DNA of 64,000 nt from CAVQBP01 sp963782475 (GTDB lineage: Bacteria; Bacteroidota; Ignavibacteria; Ignavibacteriales; Ignavibacteriaceae), in contig CAWAJW010000008.1 of NCBI GenBank assembly GCA_963782475.1, positions 298,130 to 362,129 on the forward strand, read 5' to 3'. Each line of letters begins with the position of its first letter. Position 1 is the stretch's first letter. The notes beneath the pieces are model-generated. The model made no database searches. It had not been told where the DNA came from and was given only the letters and a program-made list of their open reading frames with translations. Below are positions 53,817 through 62,491 of the stretch, in pieces. A program made the position numbers and the translations under genes.

Positions 53817-56800
53817 ATGATAGATACTTATCAACTAGCAATTAAACATTTTGAAGAAAGAGATTATAAATCTTCTGAGGATATTTTAGTTAAGCTGAAG
53901 GAAGAGGATGAAAATAATGCAGATGTTTTATATTTCCTTGCAGTAGTAAAATCGAAGCTGGGAGATTATCAATCGGCTATCCCTTTATTTAAAGAAGTTG
54001 TAAAAATTAAAAAAGACCATATTGAAGCTTACTATAACCTGGCTTTATGTCTTCAAAATCAAAACAAAAATGAGGAAGCATTAAAGAACTACCAAAAAGT
54101 GATTGAACTGAATCCATTCCTGTCTGAAGCTCATAATAACATAGCGATTATATATAAAAGCCTGAATAAATATGATGAGGCGGAAAAAGCATTCAGAATG
54201 GCTGTTAAAGTGAAGCCTGACAATTCTTGTGCAATGAGCAACCTTTCAAACCTTTCTATCGGTAAGGATAATTCTGAAGAATACCGGCTGGCATTTGAGT
54301 TATTCGAAAAGAAAGAGTTTACCGCAGCAAAAAATATTATTGAAAGTCTTCTTGATAAATCACCGGGCAATATACATCTTTTAACCTCCCTCGGGATCAT
54401 TTATTTTAATCTGAATAACTTTGAAAAATCAGCTGAGTTTTATAAAAGGATTATAGAACTAAATGATGGAAATGCCGAAGCGCAATATAGCCTGGGTGTT
54501 TGTTATCAGAACCTCGAGAATAATGATCTCGCTTTAAAACAGTACAAAAAAGCAATTGAATTAAAACCAGATTATATTGATGCATTTAACAACCTCGGGT
54601 TATTATATTCTTCTCTAAAAAATTATGATGAAGCTGAAAAGTGCTTCAATAAAGCTCTTAAATGTAATCCAAAGTATTTCAATTCAATGATAAACTTAGG
54701 CACTATCAAGCTGCATAGAGATGATTTTGATTCTGCTTTGGATTATTTCAATAAAGCTTTAGAAATATCTGTTGATGAAAAAAACAATGCCGGCAAATCA
54801 GTTGCATACAGCAATATAGGCTTTGTTTATTTAAGAAGAAAAAATCTCCGGGAAGCAATTAAATATTTCAATACCGGGATTGACCTGGATCCTGAAAGCG
54901 TATTGGCTCATTACAATAAAGCCGAAGCACTTTTAATGCTGGGTCAGTTTGAAGAAGGGTGGAAAGAATATGAATGGAGACAGGGAAGGAAAGATTTCGG
55001 TAAAAGAAAATTTGATGAGATATTTAAACCTGAATATGATCTAAAAGGGAAGAGAGTTTTAATCTACGCTGAACAAGGATTGGGTGATGCGATCCAATTC
55101 ATCAGGTATCTCCCGATGCTTAAAGAAAAAGGCTGCCACATAATATTGGAATGCGGTAAAGAGCTTCACGGATTGTTATATAATTTCCACAGTGCTGATG
55201 AAATTATCGAAAGAAATTTTAATGAAAGACCGGATATAGAATATGATTATGAAGTTCCATTATTAAGCTTACCGTTATATTTCAAAACATCTTCTGATAA
55301 TATCCCTGCAAAGATTCCTTATTTATCGGTTAATGAAGAATTAAAAGATAAATGGGCAAACATTATTAATGATAATGAAAAATTAAAAATCGGAATTGTA
55401 TGGGCAGGCAGTCCGATCCATACCAATGACAGGCATCGTTCTGTAAGGCTTCAGCAATTTCTTTCGTTGCTGTCGGTTGAAGGAACTCATTTTTTCAGCA
55501 TGCAGAAAGGCTTCCCGGTAATACAGGTGAATGATTATCAATTATTATTAACTAATCTTGATGATCATATTAAATCTTTTGCAGATACATCGGCAATTAT
55601 CGAAAATCTTGATCTTATTATTACAGTTGATACATCGGTGGCGCATCTTGCAGGTGCTTTAGGTAAAAAGACATGGGTATTACTCCCTTATTTGCCGGAT
55701 TGGAGATGGCTTGAAGAAGGGGAAAGATCAATTTGGTATCCGACTATTAAATTATACCGTCAGCCTAAAATAAGCGATTGGAATTCTGTATTTAAAAGGT
55801 TAAAGGAGGATCTTACAGATTTTGTAAAAAGCAAAAATGAAAATAAAATTATTAATATTAATCATTCTTTCAGCTCTTTAGAAAATGTAATTAAGGAATT
55901 ATCAAATAAAAATATTAATAATAATAATTTTACCTATGAGCTTGATGAAAATATTTTCAGCCAAATAAAGCTGGAAGACAATGCCGAAATCCTTAATCTT
56001 GGATATGCAGGGAATTATCTTAATATATTATCAAGTCAAAATATTGAAAAGATAAATACATTATTAACTCCGCAAAAATATTATTTTGAATCAAATGGTA
56101 AAGAGTATGACTTAATTATTGCGAATAACTTTCTTCAATATAATCTTGCACCATATCATGTACTAAAGGAATTCAAAAAAATATTAAAGCCGGGAGGTTA
56201 TTTAGTAGTTATAGTTCCTTCTTTAAATATTTCAGAAGAAAAAATTGAGAAAGCCGGCCTAATTTCTTTATCTCCGGTGCATTTATGGAAATCTTTATTA
56301 AAAAGATCCGGTCTGGAAACTATATATAATTATGTCGGCGATGAATATTTCATTTTTATTAGCCTGAATTCGGAAGCTAAATATGATCCGCTTTATTTGG
56401 GACTGACTTCCGGCGAAAACTTCGGCTGGGGAGTATGCAGTAAGTATCTAAGGAAAGAACTTTCTAATAAAGTTAACATTATAAATATTGATGAGAATGA
56501 ATATTTAAATCAATCTCGAAATGTTAAAGGGACCGTATTCCATGCATTAAATAATCATGATTTCAGCGGACTGCATCCTGTCAGAGGTACAAAAAATATC
56601 GGCTATACTTTCTTTGAATATGAATTGAATGATGCAGCTGTTAAAAATGCTGTCAATTATGATATTATTCTGGGAGGTTCATCCTGGAATGAACAAAAAT
56701 TAAAAGAGAGAGGGATTGAGAATTCAGATGTTTTGATTCAGGGAGTTGATCCGGAACTATTCTATCCGGGGGAAAAAGAAAAAAGTAATGATCTATTTAT

Positions 56801-57452
56801 AATTTTTTCTGGTGGAAAATTTGAATTGCGCAAAGGTCAGGATATTGTATTAAAAGCGCTCAAGGTATTACAGCAAAAATTTTCAGATATAATTCTTATA
56901 AATGCATGGTATAATTTATGGCCGCATACAATGCATTCGATGGAAATATCCAAATATATTAATTATGAATATAAAGGTGAGACCTGGAAAAACTTTATGA
57001 TCAATCTTTGTAAAATCAACGATATTGATGGTAACAAAGTATTCTCCTTACCTATTACTCCCGGGAATAAGCTCAGGGATTTATATTTAAACTCGGATAT
57101 AGGTTTGTTTCCTAACAGGTGTGAAGGCGGAACAAACCTGGTTCTCATGGAATATATGGCCTGCGGCAAACCTGTAATAGCTTCTTTTAACAGCGGTCAT
57201 AAAGATATCCTTACCCCTAATAATTCGTTACCTCTGAAAGAAATGCATGAATTTAAATTATTTGATGATAATAAAAAGTTAATTGCAGACTGGGAAGAAC
57301 CTGACCTTGATGAAATAATATCCAAACTTGAATATGCATATAATAATAGAGATGCTATAAAGAAAATCGGAAAAAAAGCAGGCGAGTATATGAAAGATTA
57401 TACCTGGGAAAAAACCACAGATTCATTATTAAGAATTGTAAACAAGCTTTAA
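53817..57452 (+). CDS. TPR, GT9-like, methyltransferase-like and GT4 protein
   Basis: A 1,211-residue intact modular protein. Residues 1-380 are about nine TPR units (for example NNLGLLYSSLKNYDEAEKCF, NIGFVYLRRKNLREAIKYF). Residues about 400-680 are a TPR-linked glycosyltransferase of GT9-like fold (RVLIYAEQGLGDAIQFIRYL, KIGIVWAGSP, TVDTSVAHLAGALG, then WRWLEEGERSIWYP). A degenerate methyltransferase-like segment follows (about 700-850, FKKILKPGGYLVVIVPSL). Then a GT4 domain (about 860-1200, FSGGKFELRKGQDIVLKAL, NRCEGGTNLVLMEYMACGKP). The protein is complete, showing that very long modular enzymes are genuine in this locus. Confidence 0.88.
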   Translation: MIDTYQLAIKHFEERDYKSSEDILVKLKEEDENNADVLYFLAVVKSKLGDYQSAIPLFKEVVKIKKDHIEAYYNLALCLQNQNKNEEALKNYQKVIELNPFLSEAHNNIAIIYKSLNKYDEAEKAFRMAVKVKPDNSCAMSNLSNLSIGKDNSEEYRLAFELFEKKEFTAAKNIIESLLDKSPGNIHLLTSLGIIYFNLNNFEKSAEFYKRIIELNDGNAEAQYSLGVCYQNLENNDLALKQYKKAIELKPDYIDAFNNLGLLYSSLKNYDEAEKCFNKALKCNPKYFNSMINLGTIKLHRDDFDSALDYFNKALEISVDEKNNAGKSVAYSNIGFVYLRRKNLREAIKYFNTGIDLDPESVLAHYNKAEALLMLGQFEEGWKEYEWRQGRKDFGKRKFDEIFKPEYDLKGKRVLIYAEQGLGDAIQFIRYLPMLKEKGCHIILECGKELHGLLYNFHSADEIIERNFNERPDIEYDYEVPLLSLPLYFKTSSDNIPAKIPYLSVNEELKDKWANIINDNEKLKIGIVWAGSPIHTNDRHRSVRLQQFLSLLSVEGTHFFSMQKGFPVIQVNDYQLLLTNLDDHIKSFADTSAIIENLDLIITVDTSVAHLAGALGKKTWVLLPYLPDWRWLEEGERSIWYPTIKLYRQPKISDWNSVFKRLKEDLTDFVKSKNENKIININHSFSSLENVIKELSNKNINNNNFTYELDENIFSQIKLEDNAEILNLGYAGNYLNILSSQNIEKINTLLTPQKYYFESNGKEYDLIIANNFLQYNLAPYHVLKEFKKILKPGGYLVVIVPSLNISEEKIEKAGLISLSPVHLWKSLLKRSGLETIYNYVGDEYFIFISLNSEAKYDPLYLGLTSGENFGWGVCSKYLRKELSNKVNIINIDENEYLNQSRNVKGTVFHALNNHDFSGLHPVRGTKNIGYTFFEYELNDAAVKNAVNYDIILGGSSWNEQKLKERGIENSDVLIQGVDPELFYPGEKEKSNDLFIIFSGGKFELRKGQDIVLKALKVLQQKFSDIILINAWYNLWPHTMHSMEISKYINYEYKGETWKNFMINLCKINDIDGNKVFSLPITPGNKLRDLYLNSDIGLFPNRCEGGTNLVLMEYMACGKPVIASFNSGHKDILTPNNSLPLKEMHEFKLFDDNKKLIADWEEPDLDEIISKLEYAYNNRDAIKKIGKKAGEYMKDYTWEKTTDSLLRIVNKL

Positions 57453-57477
57453 TAAAATATTGGTTTTCGGAAAATTT

Positions 57478-57699
57478 ATGAAAATTAAAAAAGATCCTTT
57501 AATATGGCTGTCGTATGTTTCCTATCCGATAACAACGGCTGTATATTTTGAAAGAGCGCTTAGAAAGAAGCATAAAGTGATAACGTGCGGTCCGAATCTT
57601 CCTGAGCAATTGATAAAACAATGGCAGCTGGAAAATATGAAGCTGCCAATAAAAGATCTTGACGTATCAACCGGTTTTGGTGAACTGGATTTTTCATAG
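57478..57699 (+). CDS. CgeB-like glycosyltransferase, N-terminal piece (in-frame stop)
   Basis: First 74 codons of a broken gene spanning 57478-60238. It starts with MKIKKDPLIWLSYVSYPIT at 57478. It stops at an in-frame TAG (57697-57699) after GFGELDFS. The same frame continues for eight codons (VLNSIPRS) to the ATG at 57724, so a single substitution, for example TAG for CAG, separates the two. An independent tiny gene is unlikely. Confidence 0.65.
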   Translation: MKIKKDPLIWLSYVSYPITTAVYFERALRKKHKVITCGPNLPEQLIKQWQLENMKLPIKDLDVSTGFGELDFS

Positions 57700-57723
57700 G
57701 TATTAAATTCTATTCCCAGGAGC

Positions 57724-58947
57724 ATGATACCCGATTTATTTTTATGGATTGAATCGGTATCCGGCTATCTCCCGGTAAATGTTAAGGGAAAAGGTTTTCC
57801 CGCCGCCTGTTATTTAATCGATTCTCATTTAAACCTAAAATCTCATTTAAAGTGGGCAGAATATTTTGACTTTATATTTATTGCTCAAAGGGAATATCTG
57901 CCTGAGTTCAAAAAAGCAGGCTTCGATAATGTTTTCTGGCTCCCTTTGGGTGCTGATCCTGAAATACATTCCAAAAGAAATGCGGAGAAGATATTTAATG
58001 TAGGTTTTGTCGGTTCTATAAATGGCGGCGCACATAAAAGAAGAGCAGATCTTTTAAATAAAATAAATTCTGTAGTAAAGGTTAATTACAATAGGTGCTG
58101 GTGGAATGAAATGGCAGAATTCTTTTCAGCTTCTAAAATTGTTTTCAATAATGCCATTAATAATGATCTTAATATGCGCTTATTTGAATCTATGTCAATA
58201 GGTTCTTTTCTTCTGACGGATCTGGCTCAGAACAGCGGTCAGGAAGAGATGTTTAAGGACGGAGAAGATTTAGGATTATACGATGATAACAATATTATTG
58301 ATAAAGTTAAATATTTTTTGACTAAGGAAGATGAAAGAGAAAGAATAGCAGAACATGGTCAAAAGATTATTCAAAATGCACATACTTATTCGCATAGAAT
58401 TGAAGAGCTGTTAAATGTCTGTTTTGAAATAAGCAATAGTACTCCTTCGGCAGATGAATGGCGAAATAGATCTTTGGGAAGGCTGTCACTTCCGGTTAAT
58501 GTTGAACTAAATCAGGGTCAGAATACCAATAGTAAACGAAGCTTTATTATTCCGGTGCTGGATATGTCTCCTGCCAGCCCTTATAATATCATCAAGCTAT
58601 TAGATGATCTAAAAGATATATCCGGAGATGTAATTGTAATATTTAACTCGCTCGAGATGGCTGAAAAATTAAAAGATCATCCGAGAATTAATTATTATGC
58701 TTCTATGAAAAAAAATGTGGGGGTTTCGAGAGCCTGGAATATAGGCTTAAACATGTCGCAGACACCGGTAACCTTTATTCTGAATTCCGATCTAAGTATA
58801 AGTAGTAAGGCGGTCGAGGAGTTAGAAAATTATCTGCTTAAGCTGCCTAACACTGCAATTGTCGGTCCGCAAGGTTCTTTCTTTAATTTTTATAAAGCAA
58901 AAGATATAGCTTATTTTGATAAAAGTACTTTTAATTCTGCCAGTTGA
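57724..58947 (+). CDS. CgeB-like glycosyltransferase and GT2 start (frameshifted)
   Basis: Main part of the same gene in the same frame as the previous entry. Residues about 1-240 are a CgeB/GT1-like glycosyltransferase (NVFWLPLGADPEIHSKRNA, NVGFVGSINGGAHKRRADLL, NMRLFESMSIGSFLLTDLAQ). From about residue 275 a GT2 domain begins (SFIIPVLDMSPASPYNIIKL, VGVSRAWNIGLN, FILNSDLSI). The frame is lost at 58938-58947: STFNSAS and a stop in this frame, while the sense continues as PVEVDAVSGFLFAVKTD in the next entry. Confidence 0.8.
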   Translation: MIPDLFLWIESVSGYLPVNVKGKGFPAACYLIDSHLNLKSHLKWAEYFDFIFIAQREYLPEFKKAGFDNVFWLPLGADPEIHSKRNAEKIFNVGFVGSINGGAHKRRADLLNKINSVVKVNYNRCWWNEMAEFFSASKIVFNNAINNDLNMRLFESMSIGSFLLTDLAQNSGQEEMFKDGEDLGLYDDNNIIDKVKYFLTKEDERERIAEHGQKIIQNAHTYSHRIEELLNVCFEISNSTPSADEWRNRSLGRLSLPVNVELNQGQNTNSKRSFIIPVLDMSPASPYNIIKLLDDLKDISGDVIVIFNSLEMAEKLKDHPRINYYASMKKNVGVSRAWNIGLNMSQTPVTFILNSDLSISSKAVEELENYLLKLPNTAIVGPQGSFFNFYKAKDIAYFDKSTFNSAS

Positions 58948-60238
58948 AGTGGATGCGGTCTCCGGGTTTTTATTTGCCGTAAAGACCGATTTATTTAATC
59001 AAGGCATATTAAAATTTGACAATCAGTATACTCCATGCTTTTTCGAAGAATGGGATATGGGGCTGCAAATAAAATCAGCAGGGTTGAAATCCTACATAGT
59101 TCCAGTAGCAGGTTACAACCATGAATGGAGCGGTTCTATTCGAGCTTTAAGGGTTATAGAATATCTGGGTAAGGAAGAAGCTGCCGGAGAAATTTTAAAT
59201 AGAAACAGAATCTTGTTTTTGAATAAATGGAAGGAATCAGTTAAAAATTTTCCAGAAAGAAAAAAAATATTAATTAGTAATTGGGCTAATTTATTGCTGA
59301 ACCAGGCAGATATCTTTAAAAATCAGAATGAAAAAGAAAAATCAATTCAAATATATAACCAGGTTATAAATGAATTCCCTGAATATGAAGAAGCGCTTTC
59401 AAAATTCGGAATGTTTTTATATGAAGAAAATAAATTAACTGAAGCCTTAAATATATTTGATCAACTTTCAATTATTAATCCGGATTATAAAATTCCGCTT
59501 AAAAACAATTCTAGTATTATTAATAACACCGGACAGATTCTTAAAAATAGCAATGGTAATGGTAACGGAAAATCCAAAGCCATCGTTAAGGACGATAAGA
59601 GCTATTATGAAAATGAAAGGGAAGATGTACAAAAATTAATAAATCCTCATTCAAAAAGAATATTGGATGTCGGCTGCGGTAAGGGGAGACTAGGTTCAGT
59701 TTTGAAAGAAAAGTTAGGTGCTGAGGTTTGGGGTGTTGAATTTATAGATGATATTGCCACTTTAGCAGCAGAAAATCTCGATAGAGTAATTACCGGTCCT
59801 ATAGAAGATGCCATTCTTCAGCTTCCTGAAAAATATTTTGATACTATTATTTTCGCAGATGTCCTGGAACATTTAGTTGATCCTTTTAAAGTTTTATTGA
59901 ATATAAAAGAAAAATTATCAGATAAAGGAGAAATTGTTGCCAGTATTCCTAATGTCAGGCATTGGTCAGTTCTTAAAAAATTATTGGAAGGGGAATGGGA
60001 ATACCAGGAATTTGGAATTATGGATAGTACGCATTTAAGATTTTTTACACGCAAGTCCATCTTTAATATGTTTGAAAAAGCAGGATTCACAATAACTAAT
60101 ATATTATACGTGGTTGCTGAAATGGAAAAACTTTCTCCCCAATTACTATCAGTTATGAAAGAATCAAATATAAATGTTGATACTTTGGATGGAGAATCAA
60201 AGCATTTTCAATACATTGTAAAAGCTATTAAAAGCTGA
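58916..60238 (+). CDS. GT2 end, TPR and SAM methyltransferase (frameshifted)
   Basis: Continuation of 57478. Genuine sequence starts near 58940: GT2 end (VDAVSGFLFAVKTDLFN, FFEEWDMGLQIKSAGL), then TPR-like helices (KSIQIYNQVINEFPEYEEAL). From about residue 240 a class I SAM methyltransferase follows (RILDVGCGKGRLGSVLKEKL, WGVEFIDDIATLA, IIFADVLEHLVDPFKVL, IASIPNVRHW-like strand, DSTHLRFFTRKSI). The latter resembles methyltransferases of O-antigen clusters. With the in-frame TAG and one shift repaired the gene is about 920 codons. Confidence 0.82.
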   Translation: MIKVLLILPVEVDAVSGFLFAVKTDLFNQGILKFDNQYTPCFFEEWDMGLQIKSAGLKSYIVPVAGYNHEWSGSIRALRVIEYLGKEEAAGEILNRNRILFLNKWKESVKNFPERKKILISNWANLLLNQADIFKNQNEKEKSIQIYNQVINEFPEYEEALSKFGMFLYEENKLTEALNIFDQLSIINPDYKIPLKNNSSIINNTGQILKNSNGNGNGKSKAIVKDDKSYYENEREDVQKLINPHSKRILDVGCGKGRLGSVLKEKLGAEVWGVEFIDDIATLAAENLDRVITGPIEDAILQLPEKYFDTIIFADVLEHLVDPFKVLLNIKEKLSDKGEIVASIPNVRHWSVLKKLLEGEWEYQEFGIMDSTHLRFFTRKSIFNMFEKAGFTITNILYVVAEMEKLSPQLLSVMKESNINVDTLDGESKHFQYIVKAIKS

Positions 60239-60246
60239 AATTACGA

Positions 60247-60699
60247 ATGAAAATTGACAGCAGCGAAATATCAGTAGTAGTACAAGGGCCGGTTTTTGGT
60301 ACTTCTGCAGATAGTCCAATTAAACGATATACATATCAATCTTTAATTAGTATAAGGAAATATCTTCCTGATGCCGAAGTTATACTTTCTACATGGGAAG
60401 GAAGTGATATCAATGATTTACCTTTCGATATTCTGGTTGAAAATGAAGATCCTGGAATATTAGAAGTGGAAATAAATCCCATGATTAAAAATACTAACCG
60501 TCAAATACTTTCCACAAAAAGCGGAATTCAAAAGGCTTCAAGGAATTATTTATTGAAATTAAGAAGCGATACAATATTAGAAGGCAATGATTTTCTAAAA
60601 TATTATCAACTCTTTCCAACTAAGAACAGAAAGCTGGAAAATTTTCACCAACAGGGTTCTGAATTGCACAATCGTATCTCAAAATCCTCGAAAGAATAA
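60247..60699 (+). pseudogene. WavE-like LPS glycosyltransferase, N-terminal piece
   Basis: First 150 codons of a WavE-type lipopolysaccharide synthesis protein: ISVVVQGPVFGTSAD, SIRKYLPDAEVILSTWEGSD, DILVENEDPGILEVE and SRNYLLKLRSDTIL. The frame stops at 60697 after SKSSKE. The sense continues in another frame (60695-60811) as NNVPFNPSDWFHFGLKEDVE, then TIWDIPL, a conserved WavE block, and is shifted again after EEIFN. The three pieces (60247-61176) add to about 310 codons, the normal WavE length. Confidence 0.75.
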
Positions 60700-60807
60700 T
60701 GTCCCTTTTAATCCAAGCGACTGGTTCCATTTTGGTTTGAAAGAAGACGTTGAAACAATTTGGGATATACCCCTAATACCTATTCCGCAGCATGAAGAAA
60801 TTTTTAA

Positions 60808-61176
60808 TTGATGGGAAGTATGAAAAAACTAGTAATTAAATATCGGGATATACATAAATATTCTCCAGAACAATATATCTGGGTTAGTTGTTTAAGAAAA
60901 TTTGGATTTATAAAATTAGATCATGTGAGGGATATTTCTCAAGAAGCGATATCTCTTACCGAATTGACTATTGTAAATAATTATGTGCTTCTTGAACCAG
61001 AGCAGCTGAAAATTAGATCACTTAAATATAATAAAGATCATACCGATTTGATTCACTATACTAATGCCGAATGGTTTGATTTATACGAAAAGAATTATCT
61101 TAAAAATGCTTTTCCGCTATTTAGTAAAACTAATTATCAATTCTCATCCGCTATTCCCTGTAATAAACTCGAATAG
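60808..61176 (+). pseudogene. WavE-like LPS glycosyltransferase, C-terminal piece
   Basis: C-terminal part of the WavE-like gene from 60247. Recognisable residues are KYRDIHKYSPEQYIWVSCL and ELTIVNNYVLLEPEQL, the family's C-terminal motif, running to 61176. The nominal ATG starts (60811 onward) are out-of-phase artefacts of the preceding frameshift. Two shifts in 930 bases make a functional protein unlikely unless both are assembly errors. Confidence 0.68.
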
Positions 61177-61429
61177 CAGCAGTCTTACGAATCTATTCAT
61201 TAACATTCTTAGAGATTCTAGCAACGGGGGGCAACTTAATAATCAAAATACGGATCAGAGGTTAATTATTGCATATGAGTCAGAATCAAGACAATTATGT
61301 CAATTGTTATTTTCATTATCCAGAGTTATGAATCCTGCGTTAACAATTGAGTTTGGAACCGGGGATGGCTTATCATCAATTTGCTTCCTTAAAAATCTTT
61401 CAAGTTCTTCTACTATTCATTACAATTGA
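61106..61429 (+). pseudogene. class I SAM methyltransferase, N-terminal piece
   Basis: N-terminal part of a small methyltransferase (FINILRDSSNGGQLNNQNTD, SVMNPALTIEFGTGDGLSSI-like SAM motif I at about 61330-61380). It overlaps the end of the WavE-like piece. The frame stops at 61429 in SSSTIHYN; the sense continues one base over as TIDNKNWESNKETFLSAEDF, the acidic motif II region, so a one-base change near 61415-61420 is responsible. Confidence 0.65.
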
Positions 61430-61777
61430 TAATAAGAATTGGGAGAGTAATAAAGAAACATTTTTGTCCGCCGAGGATTTTGAATCCGACTAATACATTT
61501 CATTTTGCTTTCGATTTCTCGTTAAGTGAAAACTTGGAAAAGATATCTCCCCTTATTTCTAAATCGGAATTGATAATTTTAAATATTTGCAATGGAGCAT
61601 TGGTAGATAAAATATTCAGATTTTTGGAATCGACTCTTTTAAAGAAGGGTACTATTGTTGTAACAAATAATATTAAATTATGGAAAATGGATCTTGTGTG
61701 GAATAATATTAAAAAAGCATAAGCTCGATGTAACTTCATTTGGAAGCTGGACAGGTACAGGGCTAGTGGAATGGTAA
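61426..61777 (+). pseudogene. class I SAM methyltransferase, C-terminal pieces
   Basis: Remainder of the methyltransferase from 61106, itself in pieces: an acidic-motif segment read in one frame to a stop near 61488, then NTFHFAFDFSLSENLEKIS and LLKKGTIVVTNNIKLWKMD in the 61426-61722 frame, then KLDVTSFGSWTGTGLVEW in a third frame ending at 61777. About 224 codons in total, normal for such a methyltransferase, but with at least three shifts in 670 bases. Confidence 0.62.
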
Positions 61778-61813
61778 TAGTTTTATCTTTTCAGCCTAAT
61801 TATAGGAAATTTT

Positions 61814-62491
61814 ATGAGAATTATATCGCATAGGGGCAATTTAATTGGTAAAAAATTTACCCATGAGAATTCTGTTGAGGACCTAATAAAGGCTGTAAAA
61901 TCGGGTTATGATATTGAGTTTGATATTAATTTTGATTTTACCCGGAAGAATCTAATGCTTTCTCATGATATCGGAAAGTATGATAAAAAATATGAACCAT
62001 TCAAACTTATTTCCAGCATAAATACCGGCTACAATGCGTTAAATGTTAAAAATATTTTAACTATACCATCAATATTGTGGATGTTGGAAAAGTATAAAAA
62101 CAGAAAAAATTTTTTTATGTTCGATTTCGAATTACTTATAAGTGATATTAAGGAATGTAGGTTCTTAATGTATGCTTTGATAGAAAAAGGATATAATGTG
62201 GCATTTCGAATAAGTGAAAGAGAAAACTATATCGATGAATACTTAAAAAGCTCCGTTGTTAAAGATTTATGGCTCGATGAATTTTCTGAAAAGTGGATTA
62301 ATGAAGGAATAATAAAAAAAATGAAGGATAAGGGGAAAAAAATATTTTATGTCTCTCCCGAATTACATAAAGATTTGAATATTGAGGAAATAAGACCTCA
62401 GTGGGAAAATGTAATAATCTGGGGAGTCGATGGCATATGTACAGATTTTCCGAATCAATTAAATAAATTTTATGGAGTCAAAAATGATTAA
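61814..62491 (+). CDS. GDPD-like phosphodiesterase domain protein
   Basis: A 225-residue protein with the start of a glycerophosphodiester phosphodiesterase barrel: IISHRGNLIGKKFTHENSVE (the HRG and EN pair), GYDIEFDINFDFT (metal-binding ExD) and LMLSHDIGKYDKKYEP (the catalytic HD). The end WGVDGICTDFPNQLNKF matches the family's C-terminal strand. It is intact. Within a glycan locus it may process a phosphodiester-linked substituent such as glycerol phosphate. It overlaps the next gene by eight bases, so the two are translationally coupled. Confidence 0.78.
   Translation: MRIISHRGNLIGKKFTHENSVEDLIKAVKSGYDIEFDINFDFTRKNLMLSHDIGKYDKKYEPFKLISSINTGYNALNVKNILTIPSILWMLEKYKNRKNFFMFDFELLISDIKECRFLMYALIEKGYNVAFRISERENYIDEYLKSSVVKDLWLDEFSEKWINEGIIKKMKDKGKKIFYVSPELHKDLNIEEIRPQWENVIIWGVDGICTDFPNQLNKFYGVKND

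Noticed and set aside
61064..61105. Upstream start for the small methyltransferase
   Set aside because: These codons are the wrong-frame reading of the WavE-like gene tail; ATG at 61106 is the earliest reasonable start, though still uncertain.
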